From: Nepenthes gracilis
Lineage: Eukaryota > Streptophyta > Magnoliopsida > Caryophyllales > Nepenthaceae
Assembly (NCBI GenBank): GCA_033239525.1
Contig: BSYO01000008.1
Location: 12,035,294 to 12,099,293, forward strand
Direction: 5' to 3'
DNA length: 64,000 nt
Shown: piece after piece, positions 1 through 9,960 of the stretch
How the letters are laid out: the number at the start of each line of letters is the position of its first letter
Numbering within the stretch: the first letter of the stretch is position 1
Notes under the pieces: generated by a model
Told to the model about the DNA's origin: nothing
What the model saw: the letters and a program-made list of their open reading frames with translations, nothing else
Database searches by the model: none
Program-made: the position numbers and the translations under genes

Positions 1-166
1 GTCAATATCTTCGAATCTGATCAACTCTTCAAATTCAGTCAAATTTTACTTCGGCCTCTTGCACTTCCATGAAGTGGTTCGGCCTTCCAGTGTCACAAGG
101 CCACTCCGATTTTTAGTAGCAATATTTTATTCCAAATTTAAGCCTTCTTGATTTTGGAATCTTACA
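1..166 (-). repeat. Partial 3' LTR of Tekay-like Ty3/gypsy element A
   Basis: This stretch closely resembles the LTR ends at 10860-11151 and 16500-16797. It shares the GTCAA repeats, the 'CTTGCACTTC.ATGAAGTGGT' block and the 'TTTAAGCCTTyTTGATTT' run. It ends in CTTACA at 166, the CA terminus expected of an LTR. Because the adjoining internal region is coded on the minus strand, this is the start (U3) of its 3' LTR. The rest lies off the left edge. Confidence 0.75.
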
Positions 167-334
167 TGAATAGTCATGGTTAGGAGAATAGGACTAATTT
201 TTGCAACTTTAATCGATGGGCGATTTGATTGAGTAACAACAGGAATGGTAGAATGCAATCATTAACAAGAAAATGCACCTAAGGTCTTGGTCATACAAGT
301 GGAGGCCTATCTAAGTTTGAGATACAGTTCAGAG

Positions 335-801
335 ATAGGCAGTGCAGTCAATACATAATAGCAATGACCTATTTTTCTTTTTCATGAATAAGATTGGAGC
401 ACCCCAAGGAGAGATACTATTCTCCAAAAGTTCCTCATATTGTTGCTTTAATTCTTTTAGTTCTGTCGGGGCCATCCGGTATGACTCGATCCAGGAATAA
501 TTTCTATCTCTAATTCAATCTCTCGATGTGGGGGCAAACTAGGTAAATCTTCAGAAAAAACATCCTCAAATTCACGAACTACTGGAATATCCTTTATTCG
601 CACATTGTGAGACCCAATTGTGTTGGTGTAAGCCAAATGAACTTGATATCCATTCTCCATTAAATGATGAGCGTGTAAAGCTGAAATAAAACTAGGCAAC
701 TCCTTGTGTACTACCCCTTGGAAGTATAATGGTTCACACCCCGGAATGGCAAAATATATCTTTTTGTGGAAACAATCAATGTTAGCATGATAACTTGCCA
801 A
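335..801 (-). pseudogene. Reverse transcriptase N-terminus, Ty3/gypsy element A (truncated)
   Basis: The minus strand reads through the protease-RT linker (VREFEDVFSEDLPSLPPHREI) and then, after a frame change, the first RT motifs: [20 protein letters not shown] and a decayed copy of the K-K-D-G/CIDYR block. Similarity stops near 335, so the catalytic YxDD, RNase H and integrase are absent. The sequence then runs into LTR at 166. It follows the protease at 802-1077 directly, as in a normal gag-pro-pol polyprotein. The gene is dead: internal pol is deleted and stops are present. Confidence 0.8.
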
Positions 802-1077
802 TCAGTCCATTCCTAAAATCACATTGAAATATGATATTTCCAATAATATCAAGTCCGTGACTAGTTTTGACTCCCCAATCCAGATTTCATACTTCGGATA
901 CATGATATCCGTCATAATAGAGGATCCTGCAGGTGTTGATACATTTAAGACATGTTCTAAAATATATGGGGATGATAACAAATGACATGCAAATCTTGGA
1001 GATATAAAAGAATGAGTGGCACCTGAATCCATAAGTACATCAGTAAGAGTATCAAAGATAAAGAGAGTACCTTCCAC
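802..1077 (-). pseudogene. Retroviral-type aspartic protease, element A
   Basis: A 91-residue open stretch carries the active-site motif DSGATHSFIS near residues 17-26 and ends in VILGMD, the end of the plant Ty3/gypsy protease fold. In active elements this domain would cleave the gag-pol polyprotein as a dimer. It lies between the zinc-knuckle gag (1085-2122) and the RT fragment, the usual order. The domain itself has no stop, but the flanking gag and RT are broken, so it is a relic of the polyprotein rather than an independent gene. Confidence 0.85.
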
Positions 1078-1084
1078 TACATTT

Positions 1085-2122
1085 GGGGTCGCTTCTATAT
1101 CCTAAATTTTAACGGCAAAAACTTTGCCTGGAATACTTGGCTTCTCTGTCATTGGTCTTTTTGGCTTCAGGCAATCTTTAATGAAGTGACTTCTTTGGCC
1201 ACAATTAAAACAGGCTCCCATAGACTTGTGACAGGGCTTTCCTCTATGCCAACTTTCACATAGCGAGCATACCTGTGTGTCTTCTATTGTCGCTGCTAGA
1301 TTTGGTCCTACCTATTCATTCACTTTCTCCTTACTTTTATCTCTCGTCCTTGCCCTTTTTACGGGCGTTCCAGGTGTTGAGTCTGAACCAAATATTGGGT
1401 TCCCTCGACTTCCCATTCTTCTCTTAAGAAATTGCTCATTCTCAAGTTCTTTTTCAAAAATCAGTGTCCGATCGAAAATATCTCAATACGTGCACAGTTT
1501 CAAAGTGACCAACTACTTTCTAATGTTGTCCCGCAATCCTGATTGGAACTTCTTTGCCTTCCTCAACCCATATTCAGCTATATGTAGTGCATATCGAGAT
1601 AATTTTGTGAATTTAGCATCATATTCTACCACCGATTTACTCCTATGCCGCAAGAGCGCAAACTCTTCCACCTTTTGTTCCCACAAACTTTCGGTAAAAT
1701 ATTTATCTAGGAAGGCTTCTTTAAATACCTTCTAGGTAATCTCATTTTCCGCAATCCCCATGGCCTTTTTTTGTATGGCTTACCAATGATCCGCCTCCCC
1801 TTCTAACTTATAAGTTACAAAGGTCACATTTTTCTCCTTTGGACAACGGATTACCGAAAAGATTTTCTCGATCCTCCAAATCCAAGCATCAGCTTTGGTA
1901 GGATATGGGTTTCCAGTGAATTCTGGTACCCATTCAATAGTAAATCTCTCATAGGCTGTTGCTCCTGGGTTTGCTGGAGGTGGGACTATAGCTGGTTCAG
2001 GATGATGCTACTCCTGCATCATTCATTCTAGAACAGCCGCTATACGTCCCATAACAGCCAAATACTCCTTCTCTTGATTTGGGCGGGAGTTGTTTCTAGA
2101 ATGTTTGCCTCGACATGCCATT
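1085..2122 (-). pseudogene. Gag polyprotein, element A
   Basis: Reading minus from an ATG near 2120 (MACRGKHSRN) gives a typical plant gypsy gag: a spacer, then the core (EWVPEFTGNPYPTKADAWIW, LEGEADHW), then basic sequence. It ends in a CCHC zinc knuckle at 1171-1212 (CFNCGQRSHFIKDC), preceded by a second Cys/His cluster. Gag would form the virus-like particle and bind RNA. At least five in-frame stops interrupt it (for example just after LEGEADHW), so it is non-functional. The absence of large frameshifts suggests decay mainly by point mutation. Confidence 0.8.
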
Positions 2123-2277
2123 CTTAGCTCCCTATTGTCAAGATACAAGTTAGTTCATCATTTCATAATGTCAAGTCTTAATTCCACAATTACTAGTATC
2201 CAAATCCCCTATCCATCCTACTTCTAACTCCTCTTCCTAATGTGTCTTCCTAACTTAAGGTACCTTTTCGAATTTAT

Positions 2278-2289
2278 TCTTTGATACTA
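2278..2289 (-). other. Degenerate primer-binding site, element A
   Basis: The minus strand reads TAGTATCAAAGA here, a decayed form of TGGTATCAGAG, the initiator-Met-tRNA primer site. It sits 3 bp from the LTR border at 2293. The undamaged counterpart is at 13773-13783. This fixes the border between the internal region and the 5' LTR. Confidence 0.65.
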
Positions 2290-2292
2290 ACC

Positions 2293-3197
2293 TGTGATGT
2301 CCCACATACTAATTCATCAATAACTTTATTCTTAACCGTATTTATATTTTATCAATCAATATCATAAAGGAATGTAAACTCATCATACATAGGATCTAAA
2401 TAAGGAAAGATACCAGCTAAAATCATACAAAATTTTGATAAGGCATGTCTCACTAGTGTCGATCAAAATAAACTTATCATATATTGATATTAAATACAAC
2501 ATCAAAATTTATTGAGATAGTTTATTTCAGGTATATATATTTTTCCTTCTTCCATACATACATTCTAAGTTAATGATAAACTAGTACATATAAAAAAATG
2601 ACATTTTTAAAATATCTATTATATTCTTTATTCTTCACTCCTACTCATTTGGTATGAACTTGTTCGGTTCATCTAAAGGGTTAGTAAAATAGTAAGCGAG
2701 TGAGCCAAATGCTTAACAAGTTATAATATATAACAAAGATTATGCAAGTTAAAACATAATAACAAATATAGGAATCATTATAAAGGATGAAAAATTTATA
2801 ATTCTTTTCTTGTACTCATCTCCAAACTTTACAGATAATTTTTCTTTTCTTACTTTTCTATAAGGATCAGGGTCAGTAGACCTTACCAGTTAAAAGAGCG
2901 GTTGATCAAAATTTGGATTATATTCTGTCCACGTAATTTAAGGTAGGAGCTCATATTGCACCCTAAGATAGGTAGATTGTGTTTTGTCCACACAATTTAA
3001 GGCCGGAGCTCATATTTACACCCCAAGATGGGTGGTATATATCTTTATATTCGGTAGATGAGGCCGAAATTGCCTTAGCGATACTAAACTAAACTAAATT
3101 ATTAGACTTCAATCTTCCACTATAATATATTAAACCATGTCAAAATATATTATCTATTAATCTATCATTATCTAGTTACTTACTTTACTTCAAAATT
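2293..3197 (-). repeat. Truncated 5' LTR, element A
   Basis: It begins TGTGATGTCCCACAT at the primer site and resembles the start of the solo LTR at 27432 (TGTGACGCCCCACAT). Both share later blocks such as 'AGTGAGCCAAATG' (about 2700 and 27834) and 'ACACCCC.AGrTGGGTGGTA' (about 3017 and 28163). The copy stops where a different LTR starts at 3198; the remaining LTR is not seen on the far side of that element. The stretch is AT-rich with no coding potential. Confidence 0.7.
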
Positions 3198-3676
3198 TGA
3201 TGTGTGCACGGTGGCCAACAACGAAGCAACAAATGGAAATAGAGGGAGAGGAGACGAGAAATCAGAAGAAGAAGAAAGGTAAGGGGAGTTCGGCAGAGGA
3301 ATAGAGAGAAATACTAGAGAGAGAGGGAGAGGGGTCGAGAGTGCTGAGAGAGAGAGAAGAAGGGATGACTGGGAAGCAGTGTAATCCCTTGTTCCCTAAC
3401 AGTTACAGCAACGGGATGCTTAAAATAGAGAAGGGCAACCGCCCGTGGGCCCACGAAATAGAAAGAAAGCAAACAGAATGTCCAAATAGAAACAAAATAA
3501 ACAAAAAAACAAACAGGAAAAGATAAATAGAAATGGGTTGGGGAACGTGTAGTATTCAGGAAAAGAAAAATAAAACATCATGTAGTATTTAGTAATATTG
3601 CCCGAGCAGTTCGTCTTCAGGTTGAAGTCAGTGAGTGAGTCTCCGATGGTGTATCGAAGAGTTTGTAACATTGTCA
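3198..3676 (-). repeat. 3' LTR of the gene-capturing element
   Basis: Aligns over its full length with 6720-7204, including the AGAGAGAG tract, 'GAAGCAACAAATGGAAA' and the run into 'GTAACATTGTC'. It begins TGATGTGTGCA and ends TTGTCA at 3676. The two copies differ by several percent including indels, so the insertion is not very recent. Confidence 0.8.
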
Positions 3677-3863
3677 TCTCCATTAAAAGGACCTTGTCCT
3701 TAAAGTTGAATGAGGGATAACCTTGACAAAATTCAGCAATAGACTCCCATGTGACCTCTTCCGGGGATTGAGATGACAATTTGATAACAATGTGAGGAAT
3801 GATTCTACCATTATGTAATGTGTTTCGAAACTTGTGCAGTTGATAAAGAGGCAAAAGCAGCAA
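3677..3863 (-). pseudogene. Chromodomain-like C-terminal tail of Ty3/gypsy pol
   Basis: The minus frame reads IPHIVIKLSSQSPEEVTWES, then a short linker, then YPSFNFKDKVLLME. This matches the end of chromodomain-bearing gypsy integrases, where a 'QVLIKW..P.EEATWE' core is followed by 'FP.F.LEDKV' shortly before the polypurine tract and LTR. It touches the 3' LTR at 3676, the expected place. The rest of integrase is missing; sequence upstream becomes unrecognisable at about 3870-4130 and then is NAT transporter. It is evidence for the parent lineage, not a working domain. Confidence 0.65.
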
Positions 3864-4134
3864 GGACCCCAGGCTTCGGGTGGAAGTATAGCAAATTGAG
3901 CCTCGGCGAGCCTACTCTTTCTATTGAAATCGGTGTGGGAAGCATGGTAAGCATGCATGCTTGCTTGGAATGAACACGACTAATCCCACCAATTGCCATT
4001 TTAATAGCTTGCAATTTTAGTAAAAATTGCTTGGAAGCATGCAGATTGAACTACTGGCTAGGAGTAGCAGAATATTGCTTGGAATTGAAATCGTTGCAAT
4101 TTTAACAATTCTGGGAGATGGACAGCTTTGGCCT

Positions 4135-5165
4135 CATAGGGTTGTAGGGAAAAAATTGAGAAACCAAATGCCATAATCAAAGCCCATGTGAAGCACAATA
4201 CAGAAGCAGCCAATGCTTGCAGTAGGGAAGCAAGAAATTCACTAATTTTTCCAAAAATGAAAAGAAGATTAATAAGATCGTCCCTAATTGCACAGCCCCT
4301 CCATTCGCAACCTTTGTTGTGTTGATTGTATGTACCTTCTCGGTTAGAGTTGTGGAGCTAGTTCTTACACCCCAAAGTCCAACAAGCAAACCGCACAAAC
4401 CTTTCGTCCAAATTCCCTTGCAGACGATCCCTAGTAATGGGGGTTTTGAGTTAACTCTCCAAGATGCCACAGGGTAGGTTTCCACAGAATCAACTTAGAA
4501 AACCAAGGATGCAAATATCTAGATGTATAAATTTTCAACTAGAAGACAAGAAGACCCCACTGTAATGAGTAGCGAATTTTGACCCAAGCAGAAGTTCCCC
4601 ATGCTTTACAAGCATTTGTTTGGGATACTCCTTGGAGATACAAGGAAGATTTGAGAACCAACAGTATTTGGGATATGTTTATTCCAACATAGCTACTAGC
4701 TTGAGGGAATCCCAAGCTGAAAATTGCCACACCTATGGTGGAAATAGTTGGGGCTACCATGACCGGATTTATGCACCTTAACGGTAAAGGCATGAGTTTG
4801 CTGATCCCCAAAAAGCTTTGGAATATTGAACCATCAATTATAGCCCCTTGCGATGCTCTCATTGTGTGACGAAATTTATGTTTTGTAAGAATCCAAAACT
4901 CTGCAAAATTCATGGCCACTAATGTTAGCGCCAAAAATGCAAAAGAGCTTCCCAGAACCATTGGAAGCCGAGTACCGTAGTATGAATTTAGTATTGTGGT
5001 AATGCCAGACAACAACAACATTGTGGAAATCACATCTGCTATATCCTTACCAGTTCTATCCATGGCTGGTACAATTACGAGAGGTATAGAAACGAGAGAG
5101 TCAGCTAACAACAAATATTGTTGAATGCCCGAGATGAGGGAAAAACAACTTTCACTCGCCCAAGG
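4135..5165 (-). pseudogene. Processed fragment of a nucleobase-ascorbate transporter (NAT11/12-like)
   Basis: Minus-strand peptides follow the plant NAT family closely. The region GIQQYLLLADSLVSIPLVIV, then PAM and ISTMLLLSGITTIL, is the first part of the transporter core; EFWILTKHKFRHTMRASQGA, then INPVMVAPTIS, continues it. After a gap come SLQWG and, at 4177-4485, VNSKPPLLGIV and STTLTEKVHTIN. It ends at a CFTWAL-type segment near 4170. NAT proteins are multi-pass permeases for purines, pyrimidines or related solutes. Exons that are separate in plant NAT genes are joined here without introns, so it derives from spliced RNA. Roughly 60 residues after LYLQGVS and others after SLQWG are missing, with frameshifts. 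It is a pseudogene inside a retroelement. Confidence 0.82.
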
Positions 5166-5285
5166 TGAGGACAACAACAACCCATGGTGAGAATCCATCA
5201 GTGAAGTCACTCTATCAAAATGGAAGCCAACATACTTATATATTTCTAGTGAACATCTTGCATTTGAGGGCAGGAACCTTAGCAC
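4539..5285 (-). pseudogene. Chimeric open frame joining SBE and NAT (248 codons)
   Basis: One uninterrupted minus frame runs across the junction. Residues 1-41 are branching enzyme (MLRFLPSNARC to MDSHHG), about 10 residues are unassigned, and residues 52-248 are NAT transporter with several hydrophobic segments. The frame is open, but it lacks the catalytic acids of the enzyme and most transporter helices, and the start is an internal Met. I treat it as a chance open stretch in a fused pseudogene. Expression would need RNA evidence. Confidence 0.6.
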
Positions 5286-5960
5286 CTTCTAGCTTTCGCC
5301 TAAGAGGACAAGGAACCCACATTCCCTAATAACTCCATGTTCCGGAGTGGGAGTAGAGGTCATTAGTTTCTTCAAATAGGTTCAGCCCATCCAAGATAGT
5401 ATTTGACACATGGTTATGCACAATATTTCCTAAGACAAATAGTCCTAGGTCATGGGCTCTATTCATCAAGGACTTGAGCTCTTCAGGAGTACCAGAACGG
5501 CTTCTTGGTGAAAATCAAGTTGTCACATGATACCCGAAACTAGCATAATAAGAGTGGTTCTGAATAGCCCTTACCTAAACAACATCAAACCTTTTAGTGC
5601 AGGAAAGCATATGTCTTTGAAGTTGGCACACGCGTTAACAATAGGCTCCACACCACTCATGTCGATAGGTGATGCATAAATCTTGACTTTGGTCTCTTTG
5701 GCTGAGGATGTTTAAATACATATGCATCCTCATCTGGGGGATCTGGGGGTATCGGTGCTGAACCGGCTGTAGGGTCTGGCAATAAGATCTTCCAAATACC
5801 AAATGCATTTCCAACCAGCGCCTCAACAGTAGGATTCCAGTTGCTGAAGCCTCCAATTGATGATGCTGGTTTCACTCCAGAAGGCCATTCCTTGGAAATA
5901 ATCCCTAAGTCCTCTCGACTGAAATCAAGCTACTCATAGCCACGAGAAAGTGATAGCAAG
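5210..5960 (-). pseudogene. Processed fragment of starch-branching enzyme II
   Basis: The minus strand reads SLSRGYE, then SSIGGFSNWNP and FGIWKILLPD (the CBM48-type N-terminal domain), then YVFKHPQPKRPKS, a stretch typical of class II plant branching enzymes. It continues with SGVEPIVNACANFKD, AIQNHSYYASFGYHVTT, RSGTPEELKSL, IVHNHVSNTILDGLNLF and VLRFLPSNARCSLE. These reach into the GH13 catalytic barrel and end at VTSLMDSHHG. The enzyme makes alpha-1,6 branches in starch. Many exons are joined intron-free; about 40 residues before YVFKHP are absent, by deletion or exon skipping. Stops and two or more frame changes make it dead. It joins directly to the NAT fragment. Confidence 0.85.
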
Positions 5961-6184
5961 CCACTTGGGCCACATGAAGCAACAGAAGTTTCTACATCTA
6001 CTTTATCATCTTCAACTTTAGATGAGGTACTAAGGGGTTCTTGTTGGTCACAACTCTTGGGTTGAGGGTCGAATTCATGTGTTGCGTGAGCATCAATTAG
6101 AATCACATCAGACATTTTCAATTGATCGAAAGAGGATGAAGAGCCATCGCTCTCAGTAGCTACTCGTACAGATCGAGAGTCCAA

Positions 6185-6688
6185 CTCAAATGAGGACTTC
6201 TGAGCAAGGATCTACCCTGAAGTTTGAATAAGGAAGGGCTTGAGATCAGCCCTATAAGCAGCAGTCGTGGAAGTCTAGCAAAGCTGGGACAGAGTAGCTT
6301 CGTGATTCAAGGAGGAGGAAGGGGTGTCAGGTTGTAAAGGTAGAATTATGGGTAAGATTTGGGTTGGTGTTGGAGGCTGCGGTGGTTGTATGGTGGTGGA
6401 AGGCGCCATGAGTGGAGTAGTGGTTAAGAAATGGTGAAGGGGAAACACCAATAGATGGAGAAACCATTAATGAAATAGATTTTGCTCGATTCTTGTTAAC
6501 GATTATCTGATTTCAGCAAGGGAGTGATGGATTTGTATTGTAGTGGAAGCGGTGGTGGCGATTCGATCTACATGTTGTCGGATGGTCACCACCTGCTGTT
6601 GGATGGTCACGGAAATGCTCTCCACCTCCTTTGAAAGCCTTACAACAGCAGCTTCGAACACTTCAAACGCTTGTGCTTCGGTCGCCAT
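6185..6688 (-). pseudogene. Gag-like N-terminal region of the capturing element
   Basis: Starting 14 bases inside the primer site, the minus strand reads MATEAQAFEVFEAAVVRLSK, then a heptad-like Gln/Val/Ile stretch (VTIQQQVVTIRQHVDRI). This resembles the coiled-coil start of plant gypsy gag proteins. After a stop near 6503 it becomes Pro/Thr/Ser-rich and broken, with no zinc knuckle. About 5960-6184 is an acidic Ser/Asp/Glu-rich stretch (VEDDKVDVETSV) leading into the branching-enzyme piece; its origin is not recognised. Assignment as gag rests on position and the coiled-coil only. Confidence 0.45.
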
Positions 6689-6701
6689 CGCCTTTGCCGA
6701 G

Positions 6702-6719
6702 TCTCAATGAAAACACCAA
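6702..6719 (-). other. Primer-binding site of the capturing element
   Basis: Immediately next to the LTR border at 6720 the minus strand reads TTGGTGTTTTCATTGAGA. This matches a tRNA primer site seen in several plant gypsy families ('TTGGTGCTTTCATTGAGA' type). Its exact abutment supports both the strand and the LTR border. Confidence 0.7.
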
Positions 6720-7204
6720 TGATGAGTGCACGATAGCCAGCAGCGAAGCAACAAATGGAAACAAAGGGAGAGAAGACGAGAAATCAGAAGAAGAAGAAGG
6801 GGAAAGGGAGTTCGGCAGAGGAATAAAAAGAAATGCCAGAGACAGAGAGAGGAGAGGGGTCGAGAGCGCTGAGAGAGAGAGAGAAGAAGGGAATACTGAG
6901 AAGTAGTGTAATTCCTTATTCTCCAAGAGCTACAGCAATGGGCTGCTTAAAACAGATAAGGTTAACTGCCCATGAGCCCACGAAACAAAAAGAAAACAAA
7001 CAGAAAGTCCAAACAGAAACAAAACAAATAAAAAAATAAACAGGAAAAGAAAAACAGAAAGGGGTTAGGGCACGTGCAGTATTTAGGAAAAGAAAAATAA
7101 AACATCATATAGTATTCAGTAATATTACTCGAGCACTTTGTCTTCAGGTCGAAGTCAGCGAGTGGGCTTCACGAGGGTGTATTGAAGAGTTCGTAACATT
7201 GTCC
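6720..7204 (-). repeat. 5' LTR of the gene-capturing element
   Basis: Partner of 3198-3676. It starts TGATGAGTGCA next to the primer site and ends at GTAACATTGTCC (7204), where similarity to the partner stops. It contains a long GA-rich block (about 6760-6895). No convincing TATA box was picked out. Confidence 0.8.
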
Positions 7205-7890
7205 TCCTCTTCGGGGTCTGGGCCCTCTACCGAGGAGTTGCAATGGGGCGAACGAGGGCTGAGAGGCCACGACGAGGTAGGGCTCACCGCAATGGCCGTG
7301 AAAAGTTGCCACTCAGAGCCTTTAGTCATGGGGCCGACGAGGCCCTTGAGAGCGTCGTCAGGCTTTGAATCCAAAGGGGCTTCCAATTTCTCTCGACGCT
7401 GAGGACCTGAGGGAGCCGATTGGCCGTTCCGTCGTGTCTTGTGGGTAGTTGAGGAGATCAACAATTGGGTGCATGCCGTCATTGCCGAGATAGAGCAGAA
7501 TTCGGCGTGAGCGGCTTACTTTGAGCAAGCATGGTCAGAGGCGGAGGCCAGGTCATTGTAGCTGGCCGACATCAACTCGCAAGCCCAGAGTCGGATCGTT
7601 ATTCTTCAGGAGGAGCTCGAGTAGTGGCAGGTGTGACTCAAGGAAGAGCATGTTTCCCATGCGCAACTGGAGGCCGAGCTGAGATCGAGGATCCGGCAGA
7701 AGGACCTGGTGCCCATGCTAGAAGGAAGATTCCAGGAAGGGATTCAATTCAATCAAAGGATAGCTTCTCTGGTGGTGTCTAGCTTTTGCGTTGGTCTCCT
7801 GGATTCTCGAAATGCAGTTGCCTAGATGCTCTTAGAGTTGACTGAGTTCCTGACTCCCGATCTTGTTGAGCCTGGCGGGGGTAGATAGTG
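7205..7890 (+). pseudogene. C-terminal part of a Tat-type antisense ORF (aORF copy 1)
   Basis: The plus strand reads an acidic/Gly-rich stretch, then a coiled coil rich in Glu/Gln/Ala. Recognisable pieces are VIAEIEQNSA, AYFEQAWSEAEARSL, QAQSRIVILQEELE and QLEAELRSRIRQKDL. It ends LTEFLTPDLVEPGG before a stop near 7888. This resembles the C-terminal halves of the aORFs at 31501-33372 and 37078-38703. Several in-frame stops make it a relic. The N-terminal domain is missing because the gene-capturing element ends at 7204. Confidence 0.55.
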
Positions 7891-8208
7891 ATGTTATATT
7901 TTGCGACCACTAGTCGAATTTTCCTATAAAGAAACTTTATTAGTGAAATTTCTTAATAAAATTTCTTTATGATAGAACAGTTTATCTGTTGTGATTTGTT
8001 ATGTTCTGATGATTTGTTTTGCCCTTCTAGTTTGGATGTCGGATGGACTACCGCCGTCGTTTCCGATGGCCGATATTGTCGCATTAATTGCATGGTATAA
8101 CAGTTGGGATCTGGTAGACAACTGTAGCGTGAGGGATGGGGGCTGTCTATCAGGCACCATAATGGATTGCCTTGGACAGACATGCCGTGCTCTACTGAAG
8201 GGATGCGT
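7891..8208. other. Non-coding flank, continuous with 16803 before insertion
   Basis: No gene seen. The sequence resumes at 16803 after the TR-GAG-like element. Together the two sides lead into a TATA-like 'CCTATTTAAAC' at 16868-16878 and the start of aORF copy 2. Confidence 0.6.
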
Positions 8209-8213
8209 GTCAT
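8209..8213. other. Target-site duplication GTCAT (left copy)
   Basis: GTCAT directly precedes the LTR start at 8214 and is repeated at 16798-16802 directly after the distal LTR end. Five-base duplications are diagnostic of Ty3/gypsy integration, so this fixes both ends of the element. Confidence 0.9.
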
Positions 8214-9279
8214 TGTGACGAAACAGATTTTTTTTTCCTCAATTGATTCCATCAGTCAGGATAGAAATAAACAACCTATATCGTAACTCAGTACATCCAC
8301 ACAACTAATCTAGTTATAACATAATATGTAAACACGGGATCACAGATGCTATCTAGGACCTATATAAGATATCTATAACAATATGTAGCGGAAGTCGATC
8401 TAAAAACCTGCCGAAGCATTCTTACCCAAAAACTCATTCATGCATACATAGGCGTAATGGTCCAATTACAAATTCGTATATATATTTTATCAAGACTGCT
8501 TCCTCCGTGATAACTCCAAAAGTACTTTAAATCTTCAAGAATCCTTTAAATTGAACTCTAGTCTTTCTCATTAGGCACAAACTCTACAGTCTCATCTGAA
8601 GGAGAAAAAATAGTAAAACAGTGAGTCGAAACCCAGTAAGGTACATTCAAGTATGCAGTAAAACATATATGCAGAATAGAACTCAATAAAACAGATACAA
8701 TTGAACATGAAGATACAAATGCCATAAGGAAGTGGTTTATAGCAGAATTACGATACAGACGTAAAAATAGAAACGATCAAGCTTCAGAAATCAGAAATCA
8801 ATGTACTCATGTTTCAGAAAGTAGAAATCGGTATTACCTTCATAGTTTACAGAAATCTCATCTTTATCAGTAAAGGACCCTACTAGTAGAGGGGACGAAT
8901 AATTGAGGATAGATTGTGTACATCTTCCCACAATCAACGGCAATAAACAGAACAGAACAAATAATCCCACCTCACGAGACCCTTCCCCAATCCAAGGGGC
9001 GCCGGCTAGAACAGAATAGAAGCTACCCTGCTATTATAACGCCCTGAGGAGGGGTGGACCACATATAACTCCATGGACAAAGTTATCTTTGATTATCACC
9101 ATAACATTCTAAGGCATGTCGGAGAACCTAACCAGACTGCAATCAGTCCTAGGTCCATAATAATAGAGCAGAAACATTTTCTTCTTATCGTTTACTGAAA
9201 GCTATTTTCGGTATCAGTCGGAAACATTACTATTAGCCCTTCAGAGATTGTGTATAGATATCTTAAAGTCAGTTCAAAA

Positions 9280-9960
9280 ATAATATACTTCAAGTCGGTT
9301 TCAAATCACAGAACTTAGTTCAAAAATCATATACTTTAAGCCGGTTTCAAATCATAGAGCTTATACGTCACTTTACAAAGTCAGTTTCAAAATTATATTA
9401 CAAATGCCGGTTTCAAATCAAGGCCGGTTTCAAAGTCATAGAGCAAATTCCGGTTTCAATATTACGATACAAGGTCGGTTTCGAAATCACAGTAAAATGC
9501 CGGTTTCGAAATTACACTACAAGGCCGATTTCAAAATCACCGAGCCGGTTTCAAAATTATATTACAAGGCCGGTTTCAAAATCACAAGGTAAATGTCGGT
9601 TTTTAAACTACATTACAAGACCGGTTTCAAAAATTACAAGGCAAATGCCGGTTTTAAAACTACATTACAAGACTGGTTTCAAAAATTACAAAGCAAATGC
9701 CGGTTTTAAAACTACATTATAAGACCGATTTTAAAATCACAAGGCAAATGCCGGTTTCAAAATTTCAACGCAAATGCCGGTTTTGATTAAGGTCGATTTC
9801 AATTATTCTTGGCCGATTTCAAATTAATATGCAAGGCCGGTTTCAAATTAACGTGCAAGGTCGGTTTTGATATTTACTTAAGCCGATTTCAAATTATACT
9901 ATAAGGTCGGTTTCAAATTATTTTACTAATCAAGGCCGGTTTCAAATTTGGGTAATGCAA
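9280..9960 (+). repeat. Tandem array of GCCGGTTTCAAA-type units in LTR
   Basis: The core GGCCGGTTTCAAA or GTCGGTTTCAAA recurs about every 25-40 bases, more than 20 times. Spacers alternate between forms such as 'ATTACATTACAAG' and 'CACAAGGCAAATG', giving a higher-order period of roughly 60 bp in the middle (about 9540-9720). Open frames across it are products of the repeat and not genes. Confidence 0.85.

Larger units (their letters stand above)
3198..7204 (-). mobile_element. LTR retrotransposon carrying captured host gene fragments (SBE and NAT)
   Basis: Two direct repeats of about 480 bp (3198-3676 and 6720-7204) flank a 3.04-kb interior. On the minus strand the interior has, in order, a primer site, a gag-like start, a starch-branching-enzyme fragment, a NAT transporter fragment and a chromodomain-like pol tail. 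The LTRs start TGATG and contain a purine-rich GAGA block. No 5-bp target duplication is seen (AAATT on the left, TCCTC on the right), so one end was rearranged or the element recombined. It is probably a non-autonomous derivative of a chromodomain gypsy element in which host cDNA replaced protease to integrase. It lies between LTR debris of element A and an aORF piece. Confidence 0.75.

Noticed and set aside
3193..7209. Target duplication for the gene-capturing element
   Set aside because: Flanks AAATT and TCCTC do not match, and shifting the borders by a few bases does not help, so I do not claim one.
9404..9592. Repetitive 62-codon open frame (KLHYKADFK-like)
   Set aside because: Translation of the GCCGGTTTCAAA array; the repeat phase, not selection, keeps it open. 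The same applies to 15054-15489.
9280..9960. CRISPR-like array
   Set aside because: Repeats are short, imperfect, unevenly spaced with repetitive spacers, in an obvious plant LTR.
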